Positions 63,670-64,000 of a stretch of 64,000 bases of DNA are shown in pieces. Origin of the DNA: JAUIET01 sp045105115 (GTDB lineage Bacteria; Pseudomonadota; Gammaproteobacteria; Pseudomonadales; JAUIET01); contig JBGCDE010000056.1 in assembly GCA_045105115.1 (NCBI GenBank), positions 35,730-99,729 of the forward strand. The letters run 5' to 3'. A program made the position numbers and the translations under genes. How positions within the stretch are numbered: the first letter of the stretch is position 1; each line of letters opens with the position of its first letter. The notes beneath the pieces were generated by a model. That model was not told where the DNA came from and did no database searches. It worked only from the letters and a program-made list of their open reading frames with translations.

Positions 63670-64000
63670 CAAAACAGGGGGAGCCTGTATTTCGCGGCTT
63701 CCAAACTCCAATAGTTCGCACCCAATTGTTGCAGTGCTTTCGGGCCATGGTGCATTTGTAGGATTCTAATCATTTCTAACAGTTCTAAGTGCTTGATTTC
63801 TAGCTCCAAACCTTGGCTGGCACCAATTTTGCTGTAACCACCAAACTACTATCTGTACTACACCTCGATCTCGCAGGGTTAGTGCTTGGTAGTGGTTAGA
63901 ACAACATGAATTTTTGAGTAAAGATGCTCATCGATTGTAAATCGATGGGCATTTTTTTTGGTATGAAAAAATGTTCGCCCAGGCTTCTCAACAATTCCAC
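63670..64000. other. 331-bp terminal stretch without a confident gene
   Basis: It contains a strong + strand terminator (63925-63959) and, on the minus strand, a 60-codon open frame ending at 63666 that lacks a credible start. No tRNA, repeat copy or other element was found. The window ends before the next gene. Confidence 0.5.
63925..63959 (+). terminator. Rho-independent terminator near the window end
   Basis: A stem TGCTCATCGAT / ATCGATGGGCA with a short loop, followed by eight T. Orientation is +, about 255 bp after the second DUF6316-like gene, which may be the gene it serves, or an unseen short RNA. Confidence 0.85.

Noticed and set aside
63666..63845. Minus-strand open frame of about 60 codons at the end of the window with a protein-like C-terminus (HHGPKALQQLGANYWSLEAA)
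   Set aside because: It is bounded upstream by two consecutive in-frame TAG codons, has no ATG before the middle of the frame and no Shine-Dalgarno. It could be a decayed gene, but I cannot support a call.

Overview
The window looks like chromosomal DNA from a free-living, probably marine, heterotrophic gammaproteobacterium. It carries cmoA/cmoB, the yibN-grxC-secB block beside gpmI-envC-S41 protease-yibQ, glnA with ntrB-ntrC, bipA and thiI, in arrangements typical of Gammaproteobacteria. GC content looks close to 50 percent by eye. I see no phage, insertion sequence or CRISPR array. I cannot name the genus.

Layout. 1-5 kb: an OmpA-type lipoprotein, a sulfotransferase next to an alkylsulfatase-like metallo-beta-lactamase protein, and a periplasmic DUF4139 protein. 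5.3-14.5 kb: catabolic genes, namely a luciferase-like monooxygenase, a symporter / ThDP decarboxylase / FMN 2-hydroxyacid dehydrogenase cassette, and a PQQ-haem c alcohol dehydrogenase coupled to a DUF3604 protein. 14.5-19.5 kb: mixed single genes (CBS pair, SnoaL-like, CysH-like, SixA, MFS exporter, Rieske oxygenase). 19.7-25.6 kb: a tightly overlapping envelope-lipid operon (MlaC-like, MlaA, RND/MMPL transporter, alkaline-phosphatase-superfamily membrane enzyme). 27.8-33.8 kb: two unusual fusions (GAF-TetR and J domain-zinc knuckle-PilZ), a tRNA-Arg with duplicated fragments, a patatin and an XRE regulator. 33.8-42.6 kb: SDR, cmoBA, ygiQ, a flavin monooxygenase, a LysR regulator and an alkyltransferase-like protein. 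42.6-51 kb: two membrane-anchored envelope proteins, bipA, a GGDEF/EAL protein and thiI. 51-56.6 kb: the nitrogen-regulation block glnA / DUF4124 / ntrB / ntrC / trmL with readable NtrC and sigma-54 sites. 56.6-63 kb: secB-grxC-rhodanese facing gpmI-envC-S41-yibQ, then two small DUF6316-like paralogues.

Two observations stand out. First, glnA is full length and preceded by an intact NtrC/sigma-54 promoter, but the codon for the invariant Trp57 is TAG. Second, two 110-bp intergenic elements (5198-5307 and 38772-38881) share a nearly identical 54-bp core, while their 28-bp arms are unrelated in sequence between copies yet complementary within each copy: structure is conserved where sequence is not. 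The tRNA-Arg(UCG) locus also carries a duplicated 3' end plus terminator, and a tRNA-like remnant without a T arm.

Gene calls rest on reading the translations for family motifs. Start codons were chosen by Shine-Dalgarno spacing, signal peptides and family starts, and are marked where uncertain. No database search was run.
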